Shown: piece by piece, positions 30,005 through 38,059 of the stretch
Layout of the letters: every line of letters starts with the position of its first letter
Numbering within the stretch: position 1 is the stretch's first letter
Assembly (NCBI GenBank): GCA_036407035.1
Contig: DASXAA010000029.1
Coordinates: 1-40,579, forward strand
Reading direction: 5' to 3'
Length of the DNA stretch: 40,579 bases
Source of the DNA: JACVRW01 sp036407035
GTDB lineage: Bacteria > Actinomycetota > Thermoleophilia > Solirubrobacterales > Thermoleophilaceae
Position numbers and translations under genes: made by a program
Notes under the pieces: model-generated
What the model was told of the DNA's origin: nothing
What the model saw: the letters and a program-made list of their open reading frames with translations, nothing else
The model's database searches: none

Positions 30005-30868
30005 CTACCACCGCACCCGCCCCAGGCGCCTGATCATCAGACCGGCCGCCACCTGCATCGCGAGCGCGATTCCGACGAGCCATGCTGTCAGGAACGAGCT
30101 CAAGAGACCGGCGAGCCAGCCCGGGCTTGCGAGCTCCGCCAGCATCGCTCCGCCGAGCGGCAGGAGGACCACCAGCAGTCCCGTGAACCGCGCCTGCGCG
30201 GTGGCCGCGCGGACCTCGCCCTCGAGCCGCGCCTGGTCCTCCATCGCACGCGCGCTGTCGCGGAGCAGCCGGGCGAGGTCGCCACCGGCGCGGTGCTGCA
30301 GCAGGCACGCCGCGACCACAACGTCGAGGCGGGGTGAGCGGGCCCGCGCCCGCATCGCCTCGAGCGCGTCCTCCGTACGCGCCCCAGCGCTCAGCTCCAC
30401 CGCCACGCGGCGCAGCTCGTGGCCGACGGCGCCGCCGACCGACCCGGCCGCCTCGGTCAGGGCGCCGCGCAGCGAGTGCCCGCCGCCGATCGCGTCCGCG
30501 ATCGCCACGGCCGCCTCGGCCGAGCCGGCGTCGACGGCGCGCCGGTAGCGGTCGCGGCGCGCGCGGAGCAGCCGCGCGACCGCCCACGGTCCGCCGGCCG
30601 CCAGCGCGAGGCCGGCGAGCGGACCCGCGAGCGCCCAGCCGGCGGCGAACGCGACGAGCGCGCCGCCGAGCAGCAGCCGCCGGCGCTCGGCAGCGCCGGG
30701 ATCGCGCCCCTCACGGCCCACCCTGACAAGCGCCTCGACGAGCCTGCCCACGGTGCGAAGCGCCCCCGGGCCGCGAGCGGCGACACGGCGGGCCAGCCCG
30801 CCCGCCAGGTCGCAGACGGCGAGCGCGGCCGCCACCCCGGCGAGCGCGGCGAGCGCGGCGGCGCCCAT
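30005..30868 (-). CDS. tadB: Tad-type secretion system membrane protein TadB
   Basis: Second GspF-domain membrane protein of the Tad system, 287 residues. It has an N-terminal hydrophobic segment, a membrane region near 70-95, the cytoplasmic domain AVAIADAIGGGHSLRGAL and LLQHRAGGDLARLLRDSA, and C-terminal membrane segments (FTGLLVVLLPLGGAML and WLVGIALAMQVAAGLMI). The ATG overlaps the tadA stop as ATGA. Order and pairing with tadC are what separate it from tadC; the two proteins share one domain. Confidence 0.87.
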   Translation of the reverse strand: MGAAALAALAGVAAALAVCDLAGGLARRVAARGPGALRTVGRLVEALVRVGREGRDPGAAERRRLLLGGALVAFAAGWALAGPLAGLALAAGGPWAVARLLRARRDRYRRAVDAGSAEAAVAIADAIGGGHSLRGALTEAAGSVGGAVGHELRRVAVELSAGARTEDALEAMRARARSPRLDVVVAACLLQHRAGGDLARLLRDSARAMEDQARLEGEVRAATAQARFTGLLVVLLPLGGAMLAELASPGWLAGLLSSFLTAWLVGIALAMQVAAGLMIRRLGRVRW

Positions 30869-32115
30869 CAGGCGCCTCCAGGCGCCGGCCGCGGCGGAGC
30901 ATCGCCTCCAGGCGCCGGCCGCAGCGCAGCATCCGCGCGCGCCGGCGGCCTCAACCTCGACAGCCGCTCCGCCAGCCGGCTCTCCGCCGGCGCTCGTGGT
31001 CGGCCGCCACGCCGGTACAGCTCGCGGGTCGCCGGCCCGGCCGCCACGCGTACCACCTCCGAGATCGAGTCCACCGCGCGGGCGCCGTCCGGCAGCCGGA
31101 CCTGGTGGACGACGAGGTCTAGCGCGCTCGCCACCTGGTCGCGGACCGCCGCGTGCGGCAGCCCGACCCCCGCCATGAGGGCGAGCGTCTCCACGCGACG
31201 CAGCGCGTCCGCGGCTGAGTTCGCATGCACGGTCGTCAGCGATCCGTCGTGGCCGGTGTTGAGCGCCTGCAGCATGTCGAGTGCCTCCGCGCCCCGCACC
31301 TCCCCGACCACGATCCGGTCGGGGCGCATCCGCAGCGCGTTACGGACCAGTTGCCGGATCGTCACCTCGCCGCGCCCCTCCAGGTTCGGCGGCCGCGCCT
31401 CCAGCCGCACGACGTGCCGCTGGCGCAGCTGCAGCTCGGCGGCGTCCTCGATCGTGACGATCCGCTCCTCCCCCGGGATCGCCCCCGACAGCGCGTTCAG
31501 CGTCGTCGTCTTGCCGGAACCCGCGCCGCCCGACACGAGGATCGACGCGCGGGCGCTCACGCAGAGGGCGAGCAGCTCGGCCGCCTCACGGGCGAGCGTC
31601 CCGTTCTCCACCAGCTGGCGCAGCGAGAACCCCTCGCGGCGGAACCGCCGGATCGTCAGGCACGGCCCCGAGAGCGACAGCGGCGGGATGACGACGTGGA
31701 CGCGCGAGCCGTCCGCCATCCGCGCGTCGCAGAGTGGCGACGCCTCGTCCACCCGGCGGCCGAGCGGCGCCAAGACCCGCTCGATCGCGTGCATCAGCTC
31801 TGCCTCGCCCCCGAAGCTAACGCCGGTCCGCTCGAGGAGCCCGCCGCGCTCCACGTACACGGCGCCGGGCCCGTTGACCATCACCTCGTCGACCTCGGGG
31901 TCGGACAGGAGCGGCTCGAGCGGACCCAGTCCGGTCGCGAGCAGCACCACCCGCTCGCACAGCGCGGCCCGCTCGGACTCCGGCAGAGGCGCGGCCTCCA
32001 CCTCGACCAGGGCCCGGACCTCCTCTCCCAGCGACGCCACGCCGGCCTCTCCCGCGCGGGCGCGGTCGATCAGTCGGGCCTGCAGCGCGACGGCGAGATC
32101 GTCGAGTGCCTCCAC
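30868..32115 (-). CDS. tadA: Tad/CpaF-type secretion ATPase TadA
   Basis: Hexameric ATPase that drives assembly of Tad pili or related secretion. The 415-residue product has an N-terminal helical domain, LLSDPEVDEVMVNGPGAVYV, and FGGEAELMHAIERVLAPLGR. DGSRVHVVIPPLSLSGP and the Walker A loop GGAGSGKTTT (196-205) follow. TIEDAAELQL, RMRPDRIVVGEVRGAEALDM (Walker B) and TGHDGSLTTVHANS complete the site. The last 25 residues are Pro/Ala/Gly-rich and derive from a 30-bp DNA duplication. Start is a GTG placed by homology. The gene is divergent from the NDH-2 gene, with a 78-nt gap between them. Confidence 0.92.
   Translation of the reverse strand: MEALDDLAVALQARLIDRARAGEAGVASLGEEVRALVEVEAAPLPESERAALCERVVLLATGLGPLEPLLSDPEVDEVMVNGPGAVYVERGGLLERTGVSFGGEAELMHAIERVLAPLGRRVDEASPLCDARMADGSRVHVVIPPLSLSGPCLTIRRFRREGFSLRQLVENGTLAREAAELLALCVSARASILVSGGAGSGKTTTLNALSGAIPGEERIVTIEDAAELQLRQRHVVRLEARPPNLEGRGEVTIRQLVRNALRMRPDRIVVGEVRGAEALDMLQALNTGHDGSLTTVHANSAADALRRVETLALMAGVGLPHAAVRDQVASALDLVVHQVRLPDGARAVDSISEVVRVAAGPATRELYRRGGRPRAPAESRLAERLSRLRPPARADAALRPAPGGDAPPRPAPGGA
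30873..30922. repeat. Direct repeat at the tadA 3' end
   Basis: The 20-bp sequence CGCCTCCAGGCGCCGGCCGC occurs at 30873-30892 and again at 30903-30922, a 30-bp period. It encodes a duplicated RPAPGG segment at the TadA C-terminus. The inner GGCGCC also makes it locally palindromic. Confidence 0.75.
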
Positions 32116-32177
32116 ATCAAGGAAAGTCCCGTCGAAGCGAAGCTCGCCCCAACACGCCCCCCGCGCCCCCAAATCGG

Positions 32178-32183
32178 TAGCTT
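32178..32183 (+). promoter_or_regulatory. -10 element of a probable leaderless NDH-2 promoter
   Basis: TAGCTT lies 10 nt before the ATG of the NADH dehydrogenase gene, in the 78-nt divergent gap with tadA. There is no Shine-Dalgarno match before the ATG. I found no equally good element for tadA on the other strand. Confidence 0.5.
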
Positions 32184-32193
32184 CGGTCGCGGG

Positions 32194-33525
32194 ATGGGCG
32201 AGACAGACCGGCACCGCGTGGTCGTCATCGGCGGCGGTTTCGGCGGCCTCGAGGCCGTCAAGGCGCTCCACGGCGCACCCGTGGACATCGCGCTCGTAGA
32301 CCGGCGGAATTTCCACCTCTTCCAGCCCCTCACCTACCAGGTGGCCACCGGCGCGCTCTCGCCCGGCGAGGTGGCGTATCCATTGCGCGCGATCTTCAAG
32401 CGCTACCCGAACGTGCGCGTGCTGATGGCGGAGGCGACCGGCTTCGACCTCGACGAAAAAGAGGTGCGGTTCGCCTCGGTCGACGAGGCGCCGGCGCCGC
32501 CGCCACTGCCGTACGACTCGCTGGTCGTCGCGGGTGGCTCCGCCTACTCGTACTTCGGCCACGACGACTGGAAGAGGTTCGCGCCCGAGGTCAAGTCGCT
32601 CGAGAGTGCGCTGCACGTCCGCCGCCGGATACTGAGCGCGTTCGAGGCAGCGGAGATGGAGCAGGACGAGGAGCGGCGAGCGGCGTGGCTGACGTTCGTG
32701 GTCGTCGGCGCCGGGCCCACCGGCGTGGAGATGGCCGGCCAGATCGGCGAGATGGCGCGCGACACCCTGCGCCGCAACTTCCGCTCGATCGACCCGACCA
32801 CGAGCCGCATCCTGCTGGTGGAGATGGTCGACCGGGTGCTCACCTCGTTCCCCGAGTCGCTCTCGCGCAAGGCGGCGCGCTCGCTCGAGCGGCTCGGGGT
32901 CACGCTCGTGCTCGGGCACAGCGTCGTCGATATCGACGACGACTCCGTGACCATCCAGGCCGGCGACGGGAGCACCGAGCGCGTGCCCACGCGGACGGCG
33001 ATCTGGGCGGCCGGCGTCACCGCGTCGGGGCTCGCGAGCACGCTCGGCGAGCTGACCGGCGCCGAGGTCGACCGCGCCGGCCGCGTGACCGTGGAGCCCG
33101 ACCTCACCCTGCCCGGCCACCCCGAGGTGTTCGCCGTCGGCGACATGGTGCGGGTCAAGGACCCTCGCGGCGAGCCGGAGCTCCTGCCGGGCGTCGCGCC
33201 GGTCGCGATGCAGCAGGGCCGCTATGTGGCGGGGGCGATCTCACAGCGCGTCCGAGGCGAGACCCCGCATCCGTTCAAGTACCGCGACAAGGGCAATCTG
33301 GCGACGATCGGCCGCGCCGCCGCGGTCGCCGACCTGAGGGGGATAAAGCTGAGCGGCCTGCTCGCCTGGCTCACCTGGCTGCTCGTCCACCTCTTCTACT
33401 TGATCGGCTTCCAGAACCGGCTGCTGGTCCTGATCCGCTGGGCGTTCAGCTTCATCACGCACGGCCGCGGCGCCCGCCTGATCGCGGGCGAGGCGAGGAG
33501 CGACACCGGTCTCGCGGGGCCGTAG
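32194..33525 (+). CDS. ndh: Type II NADH dehydrogenase (NDH-2)
   Basis: Monotopic flavoprotein that passes electrons from NADH to quinone without proton pumping. The 443-residue product has two dinucleotide folds: FAD at VVVIGGGFGGLEAVKAL (9-25) and NADH at FVVVGAGPTGVEMAGQI (168-184). RRNFHLFQPLTYQVATGALSP is a family signature, AIWAAGVTAS and EVFAVGDM are typical of the FAD site, and GVAPVAMQQGRYVA lies near the quinone site. A C-terminal hydrophobic region (LAWLTWLLVHLFYLIGF) anchors it to the membrane. ATG start. It heads a plus-strand run of four metabolic or transport genes. Confidence 0.94.
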   Translation: MGETDRHRVVVIGGGFGGLEAVKALHGAPVDIALVDRRNFHLFQPLTYQVATGALSPGEVAYPLRAIFKRYPNVRVLMAEATGFDLDEKEVRFASVDEAPAPPPLPYDSLVVAGGSAYSYFGHDDWKRFAPEVKSLESALHVRRRILSAFEAAEMEQDEERRAAWLTFVVVGAGPTGVEMAGQIGEMARDTLRRNFRSIDPTTSRILLVEMVDRVLTSFPESLSRKAARSLERLGVTLVLGHSVVDIDDDSVTIQAGDGSTERVPTRTAIWAAGVTASGLASTLGELTGAEVDRAGRVTVEPDLTLPGHPEVFAVGDMVRVKDPRGEPELLPGVAPVAMQQGRYVAGAISQRVRGETPHPFKYRDKGNLATIGRAAAVADLRGIKLSGLLAWLTWLLVHLFYLIGFQNRLLVLIRWAFSFITHGRGARLIAGEARSDTGLAGP

Positions 33526-33547
33526 GCGGTGCGGCCCCTTCGTCGCC

Positions 33548-33553
33548 TACGCT
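33548..33553 (+). promoter_or_regulatory. -10 element of a probable leaderless HAD-gene promoter
   Basis: TACGCT ends 8 nt before a GTG at 33562 in the short gap after NDH-2. Its position supports that GTG as the start, rather than the earlier in-frame GTG at 33529. Confidence 0.5.
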
Positions 33554-33561
33554 TCGCGCCC

Positions 33562-34335
33562 GTGCGGCAAGAGATATGCGCCTGGCTGTCGGACATGGAC
33601 GGCGTGCTCGTGCACGAGGAGCGCACGATCCCCGGCGCGGACCGGTTCCTCGAGCGCCTGCGCGAGCGCGATCTCCCGTTCCTCGTCCTGACGAACAACT
33701 CGATCTACACGCGCAGGGACCTCTCGGCCCGGCTGCGCATGAGCGGACTCGACGTGCCGGAGGAGTCGATCTGGACCTCCGCGCTCGCGACCGCCGCCTT
33801 CCTGCAGGACCAGCGTCCCGGCGGGACCGCCTTCGTGATCGGCGAGGCCGGCCTGACGACCGCCCTCCACGAGGCCGGCTACACGCTCAGCGAGCGCGAC
33901 CCCGACTACGTGGTCCTGGGCGAGACGCGCACCTACAGCTTCGAGCGCATCACGCAGGCGATCCGGCTCGTCACGGCCGGCGCCCGCTTCATCGCGACCA
34001 ACCCCGACACCACCGGCCCCTCCCCCGACGGGCCGCTGCCCGCGACGGGCTCGGTGGCGGCACTCGTCAGCCGCGCGACCGGCGTGGACCCGTACTTCGT
34101 GGGCAAGCCCAACCCCCTGATGATGCGCTCGGCCCTCAACGCGTTGAGCGCCCACTCGGAATCGACCGCGATGCTCGGCGACCGGATGGACACGGACGTG
34201 GTCTCGGGCCTCGAGGCCGGCCTCGAGACCATCCTCGTCCTCACGGGCGTCACCACGCGCGAGGAGGCCGAGCGCTTCCCCTACCGCGCGTCGCGGATCG
34301 TCGACTCCGTCGCCGACCTGATCGAGGAGCTGTGA
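33562..34335 (+). CDS. HAD-superfamily hydrolase, NagD-like (subclass IIA)
   Basis: Cytoplasmic phosphatase-type HAD protein of about 257 residues. Motif I is SDMDGVLV (nucleophile D11, acid D13). Motif II lies in VLTNNSIYTRRDLSARL. The lysine of motif III is in GKPNPLMM, and motif IV is LGDRMDTDVVSGLEAGLETILVLTG. The C2-type cap domain lies between motifs II and III, with FIATNPDTTGPSPDG, as in NagD/AraL-like enzymes. Substrate unknown; sugar phosphates or nucleotides are common in the family. An in-frame GTG at 33529 would add 11 unconserved residues. The stop overlaps the downstream peptidase start as GTGA. Confidence 0.85.
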   Translation: MRQEICAWLSDMDGVLVHEERTIPGADRFLERLRERDLPFLVLTNNSIYTRRDLSARLRMSGLDVPEESIWTSALATAAFLQDQRPGGTAFVIGEAGLTTALHEAGYTLSERDPDYVVLGETRTYSFERITQAIRLVTAGARFIATNPDTTGPSPDGPLPATGSVAALVSRATGVDPYFVGKPNPLMMRSALNALSAHSESTAMLGDRMDTDVVSGLEAGLETILVLTGVTTREEAERFPYRASRIVDSVADLIEEL

Positions 34336-36125
34336 CCGACCAGGCACTCGAAGCCGCCCGCTGGGACCTCGAGCCGCTCGTGGACGGCCACGGCGCCGCC
34401 GGCGTGGAGGAGCAGTTCGCGGCCGCGCGTGAGCGAGCGGAGGCGTTCGCCGAGCGCCATCGCGGCAAGGTGGCGGAGCTCGACACCGCCGGCCTCGCCG
34501 CCGCCATGCGCGAGCTCGCCGAGGTCTGGGACCTGATCGGGCGCGCCGGCTCCTACGCCGCCCTGTCCTTCTCCCTCGACACGCAGGACCCGGAGCGGGG
34601 AGCGCTGATGCAGCGCTCGCGCGAGCTGAGCGCGGCGATCGAGACCGAGCTGCTCTTCTTCGAGCTCGAGTGGAACGAGCTCCCTGACGAGCGCGCCGAC
34701 GAGCTGCTCGCCGGCGACGGCCTCGACTTCTGCCGCCACTACCTGAGGACGCTGCGCCGCTACCGGCCGCACCAGCTCTCGGAGCCCGAGGAGCGCGTGC
34801 TGACCGAGACCGAGGTGACCGGCGGGTCCGCGTTCCGCCGCCTCTTCACCGAGCACACCGCGGCCATCCAGGTCGAGCTTCCGGACGCCGACGAGCCCGT
34901 CCAGCTCGAGGAGGCGCTCAGCCGGCTCCAGGACCCGAAGCGCTCGACCCGCGCCGAGGCGGCCGCCGGGCTCACGGCCGCTCTCGGAGAGGGGATTCGC
35001 ACGCGCGCGTACATCTTCAACACGCTGCTGCAGGACAAGGCGACCAAGGACCGGCTGCGCTCCTACACACATTGGCTCGCGTCGCGGAACCTGGCGAACG
35101 AGGCGAGCGACGAGTCCGTGCAGGCGCTCGTGGACGCCGTCCGCTCCCGGTACGAGCTCGCCCGCCGCTGGTACCGCCTGAAGGCGCGGCTGCTGGGGGT
35201 CGAGCGGCTCGCCCACTACGACCGGATGGCGCCCGTCGGCGACACGGACGAGCGCATCGCGTACGACGAGGCGCGCGACATCGTGCTCGACTGCTATGAG
35301 GGGTTCTCCGGCGAGCTCGGCGAGGCGGCGCGCGCCTTCTTCGCCGACGGCCACGTGGACGGCCCGCCGCGGCCGGGCAAGCGCGGCGGCGCGTTCTGCT
35401 CGTACACGGTGCCGTCGGCGCACCCGTACGTGCTGCTCAACTACACCTCACGCCCGTCGGACGTGCTCGTCATGGCGCACGAGCTCGGCCACGGCGTGCA
35501 CGCGTCGCTCGCGCGCCCGCAGGGGATCTTCCACTTCACCACGCCGCTCACGCTCGCCGAGACCGCCTCGATCTTCGGCGAGACGATCGTGCTCGGCCGG
35601 CTGCTCGAACGGGCCGCCGGCGCCGACGGCCGGCTGTCGCTGCTCGCGGAATCGCTCGACGGCGCGGTCGCGGCGATCTTCCGGCAGGTGGCGATGAACC
35701 AATTCGAGGACCGCATCCACCGCCACCGCCGCGAGCAGGGCGAGCTGCCGGTGGACCGCTACAACGAGCTCTGGCTCGAGACCCAGGACGAGCTGCTCGG
35801 TGACTCGGTCGACCTGACCGACGACTACGGCGTCTGGTGGTCCTACGTGTGGCACTTCGTCGACGCGCCCGGCTACGTCTACGCGTACGCGTACGGCCAC
35901 CTGCTCGCGCTCTCGGTGTACCGCCGCTACGAGGAGCTCGGCGACGCCTTCGTGCCGTCCTACATCGAGCTGCTCTCGGCCGGCGGCTCGCGCTCCCCTG
36001 AGGAGCTCGGCCAGATCGTCGGTGTCGACCTCACCGACCCGGGCTTCTGGGCGGCCGGACTCGACCTCGTCGAGCGCCGGCTCGACGAGGCGGAGGCGGC
36101 CGCCGCCGAGGCGGGCAGGACCTAG
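34332..36125 (+). CDS. pepF: M3 family oligoendopeptidase F-like metallopeptidase
   Basis: Zinc endopeptidase that degrades oligopeptides in the cytoplasm. The 597-residue product is mostly helical, with the zinc motif HELGH at 383-387 (VMAHELGHGVHASLA) and the third ligand region LAETASIFGETIVLGRLL downstream. The substrate-binding segment GAFCSYTVPSAHPYVLLNY lies upstream, and YVYAYAYGHLLALSVYRRY is near the end. These fit the pepF/M3B group. Start is the GTG that overlaps the HAD gene as GTGA. A far longer upstream frame through NDH-2 and the HAD gene is not real. Confidence 0.92.
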   Translation: MTDQALEAARWDLEPLVDGHGAAGVEEQFAAARERAEAFAERHRGKVAELDTAGLAAAMRELAEVWDLIGRAGSYAALSFSLDTQDPERGALMQRSRELSAAIETELLFFELEWNELPDERADELLAGDGLDFCRHYLRTLRRYRPHQLSEPEERVLTETEVTGGSAFRRLFTEHTAAIQVELPDADEPVQLEEALSRLQDPKRSTRAEAAAGLTAALGEGIRTRAYIFNTLLQDKATKDRLRSYTHWLASRNLANEASDESVQALVDAVRSRYELARRWYRLKARLLGVERLAHYDRMAPVGDTDERIAYDEARDIVLDCYEGFSGELGEAARAFFADGHVDGPPRPGKRGGAFCSYTVPSAHPYVLLNYTSRPSDVLVMAHELGHGVHASLARPQGIFHFTTPLTLAETASIFGETIVLGRLLERAAGADGRLSLLAESLDGAVAAIFRQVAMNQFEDRIHRHRREQGELPVDRYNELWLETQDELLGDSVDLTDDYGVWWSYVWHFVDAPGYVYAYAYGHLLALSVYRRYEELGDAFVPSYIELLSAGGSRSPEELGQIVGVDLTDPGFWAAGLDLVERRLDEAEAAAAEAGRT

Positions 36126-36155
36126 TAGCCCCGCGGAGGGAGATTGCGCCGCAGA

Positions 36156-36161
36156 TAGCAT
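36156..36161 (+). promoter_or_regulatory. -10 element of a probable leaderless MFS-gene promoter
   Basis: TAGCAT ends 6 nt before the ATG of the transporter gene, in the 42-nt gap after the peptidase gene. No ribosome site is present in the spacer. Confidence 0.5.
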
Positions 36162-36167
36162 CGTCGG

Positions 36168-37331
36168 ATGCGCCGGCTCTTCCTGCTCGTCGCCGCGGTG
36201 GTCCTCGTGGACACGATGTTCTACGCGGCGATCACGCCGCTGCTGCCGCACTACCAGAACGAGCTGGGGCTGTCGAAGTCGGACGCCGGCGTGCTGGCCG
36301 CCTCCTACGCCGCGGGCACGCTGCTCGGCTCGATCCCGGCCGGCTGGCTGGCCGCCCGCGCGGGCTGCAAGAACACGCTGCTGCTCGGTCTGGCGGCGCT
36401 CGGCGCGACCAGCATCGTGTTCGGGCTCGCGCAGAACGTGCTGCTGCTCGAGAGCGCGCGCTTCATCCAGGGCGTCGGCGGCGCGTGCTCGTGGGCGGCA
36501 GGGATGGCGTGGCTCGTGGGCGCCTCGCCGCCCGAGCGCCGCGGCGAGCTGATCGGCTCGGCACTCGGCGCCGCGATCGTCGGCGTGATGCTCGGCCCGG
36601 TGCTCGGCGGCGCCGCCACGCTGGCGGGGCCCGCGCCGGTGTTCGGCGCGGTGTCGCTGGTGGCGGCGGTGCTGGCCGCGTGGGCCTGGACGATGCCGGG
36701 CGTCGGGCCGGGCCTCAGCCCCAGCCTCGCCTCGCTCGGCAGGGCGCTGCGCCGGCGCCGCATGCTGACCGGCTTCTGGCTGTTCACCCTGCCCGCCGTG
36801 TTCGCCGGCGTGCTCGAGGTGCTGGTGCCGCTGAGGATGGACGCCCTCGGCGCGACCGGGGTCGCGGTCGGCGCCGCGTTCCTCGTCGCGAGCGCCGCGG
36901 AGGCGGTCGTGAGCCCGTGGACCGGTCGCATCTCGGACCGCCGCGGGCGCCTGTTCCCGATCCGCGCCGGCCTCGCGGGCGCGACCGTGACGGCGATCGT
37001 CCTGCCGTGGCCCGAGACCGCGGTCGTGCTGGCCGCCATGCTGGTGCTGGCGATCGCGTCGCTCGGCACCTTCTGGGCGCCGGGCATGGCGCTTCTCTCC
37101 GACGCCTCCGAGGAGGCCGGCCTCGACCAGGGCCTGGCGTTCGCGCTGGCCAACCTCGCCTGGGCGGGCGGCCACGTGCTCGGCGGCGGGGCGGGCGCCT
37201 CGCTCGCCGACGCGACCGCGGATGCGGTTCCCTATGCGCTGCTCGGGGTGGCGTGCGCGGTCACGCTGGCGCGACTGCTGGCTCCGGTCCGCGAGCAGTT
37301 CCCCCACGGCGCGGTGCCGCGCAACCGGTAG
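36168..37331 (+). CDS. Major facilitator superfamily transporter
   Basis: Polytopic membrane transporter of 387 residues with about twelve hydrophobic segments. The first helix contains LVDTMFYAAITPLLPHY, with the Asp often seen in drug:H+ antiporters. The loop 2-3 motif A is degenerate (GWLAARAGCKNTL), while the equivalent loop in the second half is well kept (GRISDRRGRLFPI). GVGGACSWAAGMAWLVGASP fits the fourth helix and motif B region. The substrate cannot be told; the overall look is of an efflux or multidrug-type permease. The last 100 bp overlap the convergent Rpf-like gene on the other strand. Confidence 0.85.
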   Translation: MRRLFLLVAAVVLVDTMFYAAITPLLPHYQNELGLSKSDAGVLAASYAAGTLLGSIPAGWLAARAGCKNTLLLGLAALGATSIVFGLAQNVLLLESARFIQGVGGACSWAAGMAWLVGASPPERRGELIGSALGAAIVGVMLGPVLGGAATLAGPAPVFGAVSLVAAVLAAWAWTMPGVGPGLSPSLASLGRALRRRRMLTGFWLFTLPAVFAGVLEVLVPLRMDALGATGVAVGAAFLVASAAEAVVSPWTGRISDRRGRLFPIRAGLAGATVTAIVLPWPETAVVLAAMLVLAIASLGTFWAPGMALLSDASEEAGLDQGLAFALANLAWAGGHVLGGGAGASLADATADAVPYALLGVACAVTLARLLAPVREQFPHGAVPRNR

Positions 37332-37852
37332 AGCTTGACCGCGAGCCGGTCCTGGAGCCACTCGGGCGCGTCCGCCGGGTCGCCCTCGCCGCCCATCGCG
37401 CGCCAGGTGCCCCGCGCGAACTGGTACTTGCCGCGGTAGCGGCCGTCAGGGCTGACCGCGGTCGGGTCCCCGCCGGACTCGCACTCGGCGATCCGCCGCA
37501 GAACCAGCGGCACTCGCCCGCCGCGCCGCGCCGCCCGCGTCCTGAACGGCTTGAGGCCGAGCGCCTTGCGGGTCTGCGGCCCGACCACGCCGTCCACGAC
37601 GAGGCCCTTGTGCCGCTGGAAGCGCCTCACGGCGCGCTCTGTGCCCGGGCCGAAGATGCCGTCCACCGGCTGGATGCCGAGCGCGGACTGCACCTTCTCG
37701 ACCGGCCTGCCGCGGTCGCCGCGCTTCAGGATCACCTCGTTCGCCGCGCTCGCGCCGCCCGAGTTGTCGGCGAGGGCGGGGCCCCCGCACACGAGGGCGG
37801 TCGCCATGACGACGGCGAGCGAAAGCAGCGAACGCTGCACGATCGGCGGCAC
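37232..37852 (-). CDS. Secreted Rpf-like transglycosylase with peptidoglycan-binding domain
   Basis: Predicted secreted muralytic protein of 206 residues. It has a signal peptide (about 1-28, cleavage after ALA), a PG_binding_1 domain (about 43-100, RPVEKVQSALGIQPVDGIFG and FQRHKGLVVDGVVGPQTRKALG), and a resuscitation-promoting-factor/transglycosylase-like domain (118-186). The last carries catalytic Glu123 in IAECESGGDP, then GRYRGKYQFARGTWRAMGG and a closing APWGNC. The usual domain order in Rpf proteins is the reverse. Start is GTG with AGGGA 8 nt upstream. A c-di-AMP riboswitch precedes it. The last 20 or so residues are read from the antisense of the MFS gene and look like run-on sequence. 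Confidence 0.9.
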   Translation of the reverse strand: MPPIVQRSLLSLAVVMATALVCGGPALADNSGGASAANEVILKRGDRGRPVEKVQSALGIQPVDGIFGPGTERAVRRFQRHKGLVVDGVVGPQTRKALGLKPFRTRAARRGGRVPLVLRRIAECESGGDPTAVSPDGRYRGKYQFARGTWRAMGGEGDPADAPEWLQDRLAVKLYRLRGTAPWGNCSRTGASSRASVTAHATPSSA

Positions 37853-37865
37853 TGTCCATTTCCCT

Positions 37866-38003
37866 TCGTCGGCGCCTACGGGGTGAGCTGACGGGCTCGC
37901 GCTGGTCTGCGCTACGCCGCGCTCTGGCGGCGATTCGCCCCGGCGGCCTCACGGCCGCGGTTGGGTCCCCCGCTCCCCGCCGTTCGGGACGGCGAGGACT
38001 CGG
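37866..38003 (-). promoter_or_regulatory. Cyclic di-AMP riboswitch (ydaO-yuaA class)
   Basis: The minus-strand leader of the Rpf-like gene carries the conserved core of this class in order. GCGGGGGACCCAA (around 37961-37973) comes first, then a GC hairpin, GGGGCGAAUC, and finally CCCGUCAGCUCACCCCGUAG with GGCGCCGACG closing the first stem. These match the B. subtilis ydaO blocks almost base for base. Riboswitches of this class regulate rpf-type wall hydrolases in actinobacteria, usually turning them off when c-di-AMP is high. The ends given are approximate. Confidence 0.9.
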
Positions 38004-38044
38004 CAGGTTGACTTTGAGGCACGGAATAGAAGCAGATCGCGCGG

Positions 38045-38059
38045 CTGACCGTCGGTCAG
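38045..38059 (-). terminator. Small hairpin over the stop codon of the 53-residue gene
   Basis: CTGACC-GTC-GGTCAG is a perfect 6-bp stem with a 3-nt loop. It includes the TGA stop of the small membrane protein gene. It could limit read-through into the riboswitch-controlled gene downstream. No T-tract, so tentative. Confidence 0.35.

Noticed and set aside
30868..33120. tadA as a 750-residue protein starting inside the NDH-2 region
   Set aside because: The first 335 residues are antisense to NDH-2 and have no TadA similarity. The homologous region begins at the GTG at 32115.
33529..33561. Upstream GTG for the HAD gene
   Set aside because: The extra 11 residues are unlike the family N-terminus, and the -10 element TACGCT lies inside this stretch.
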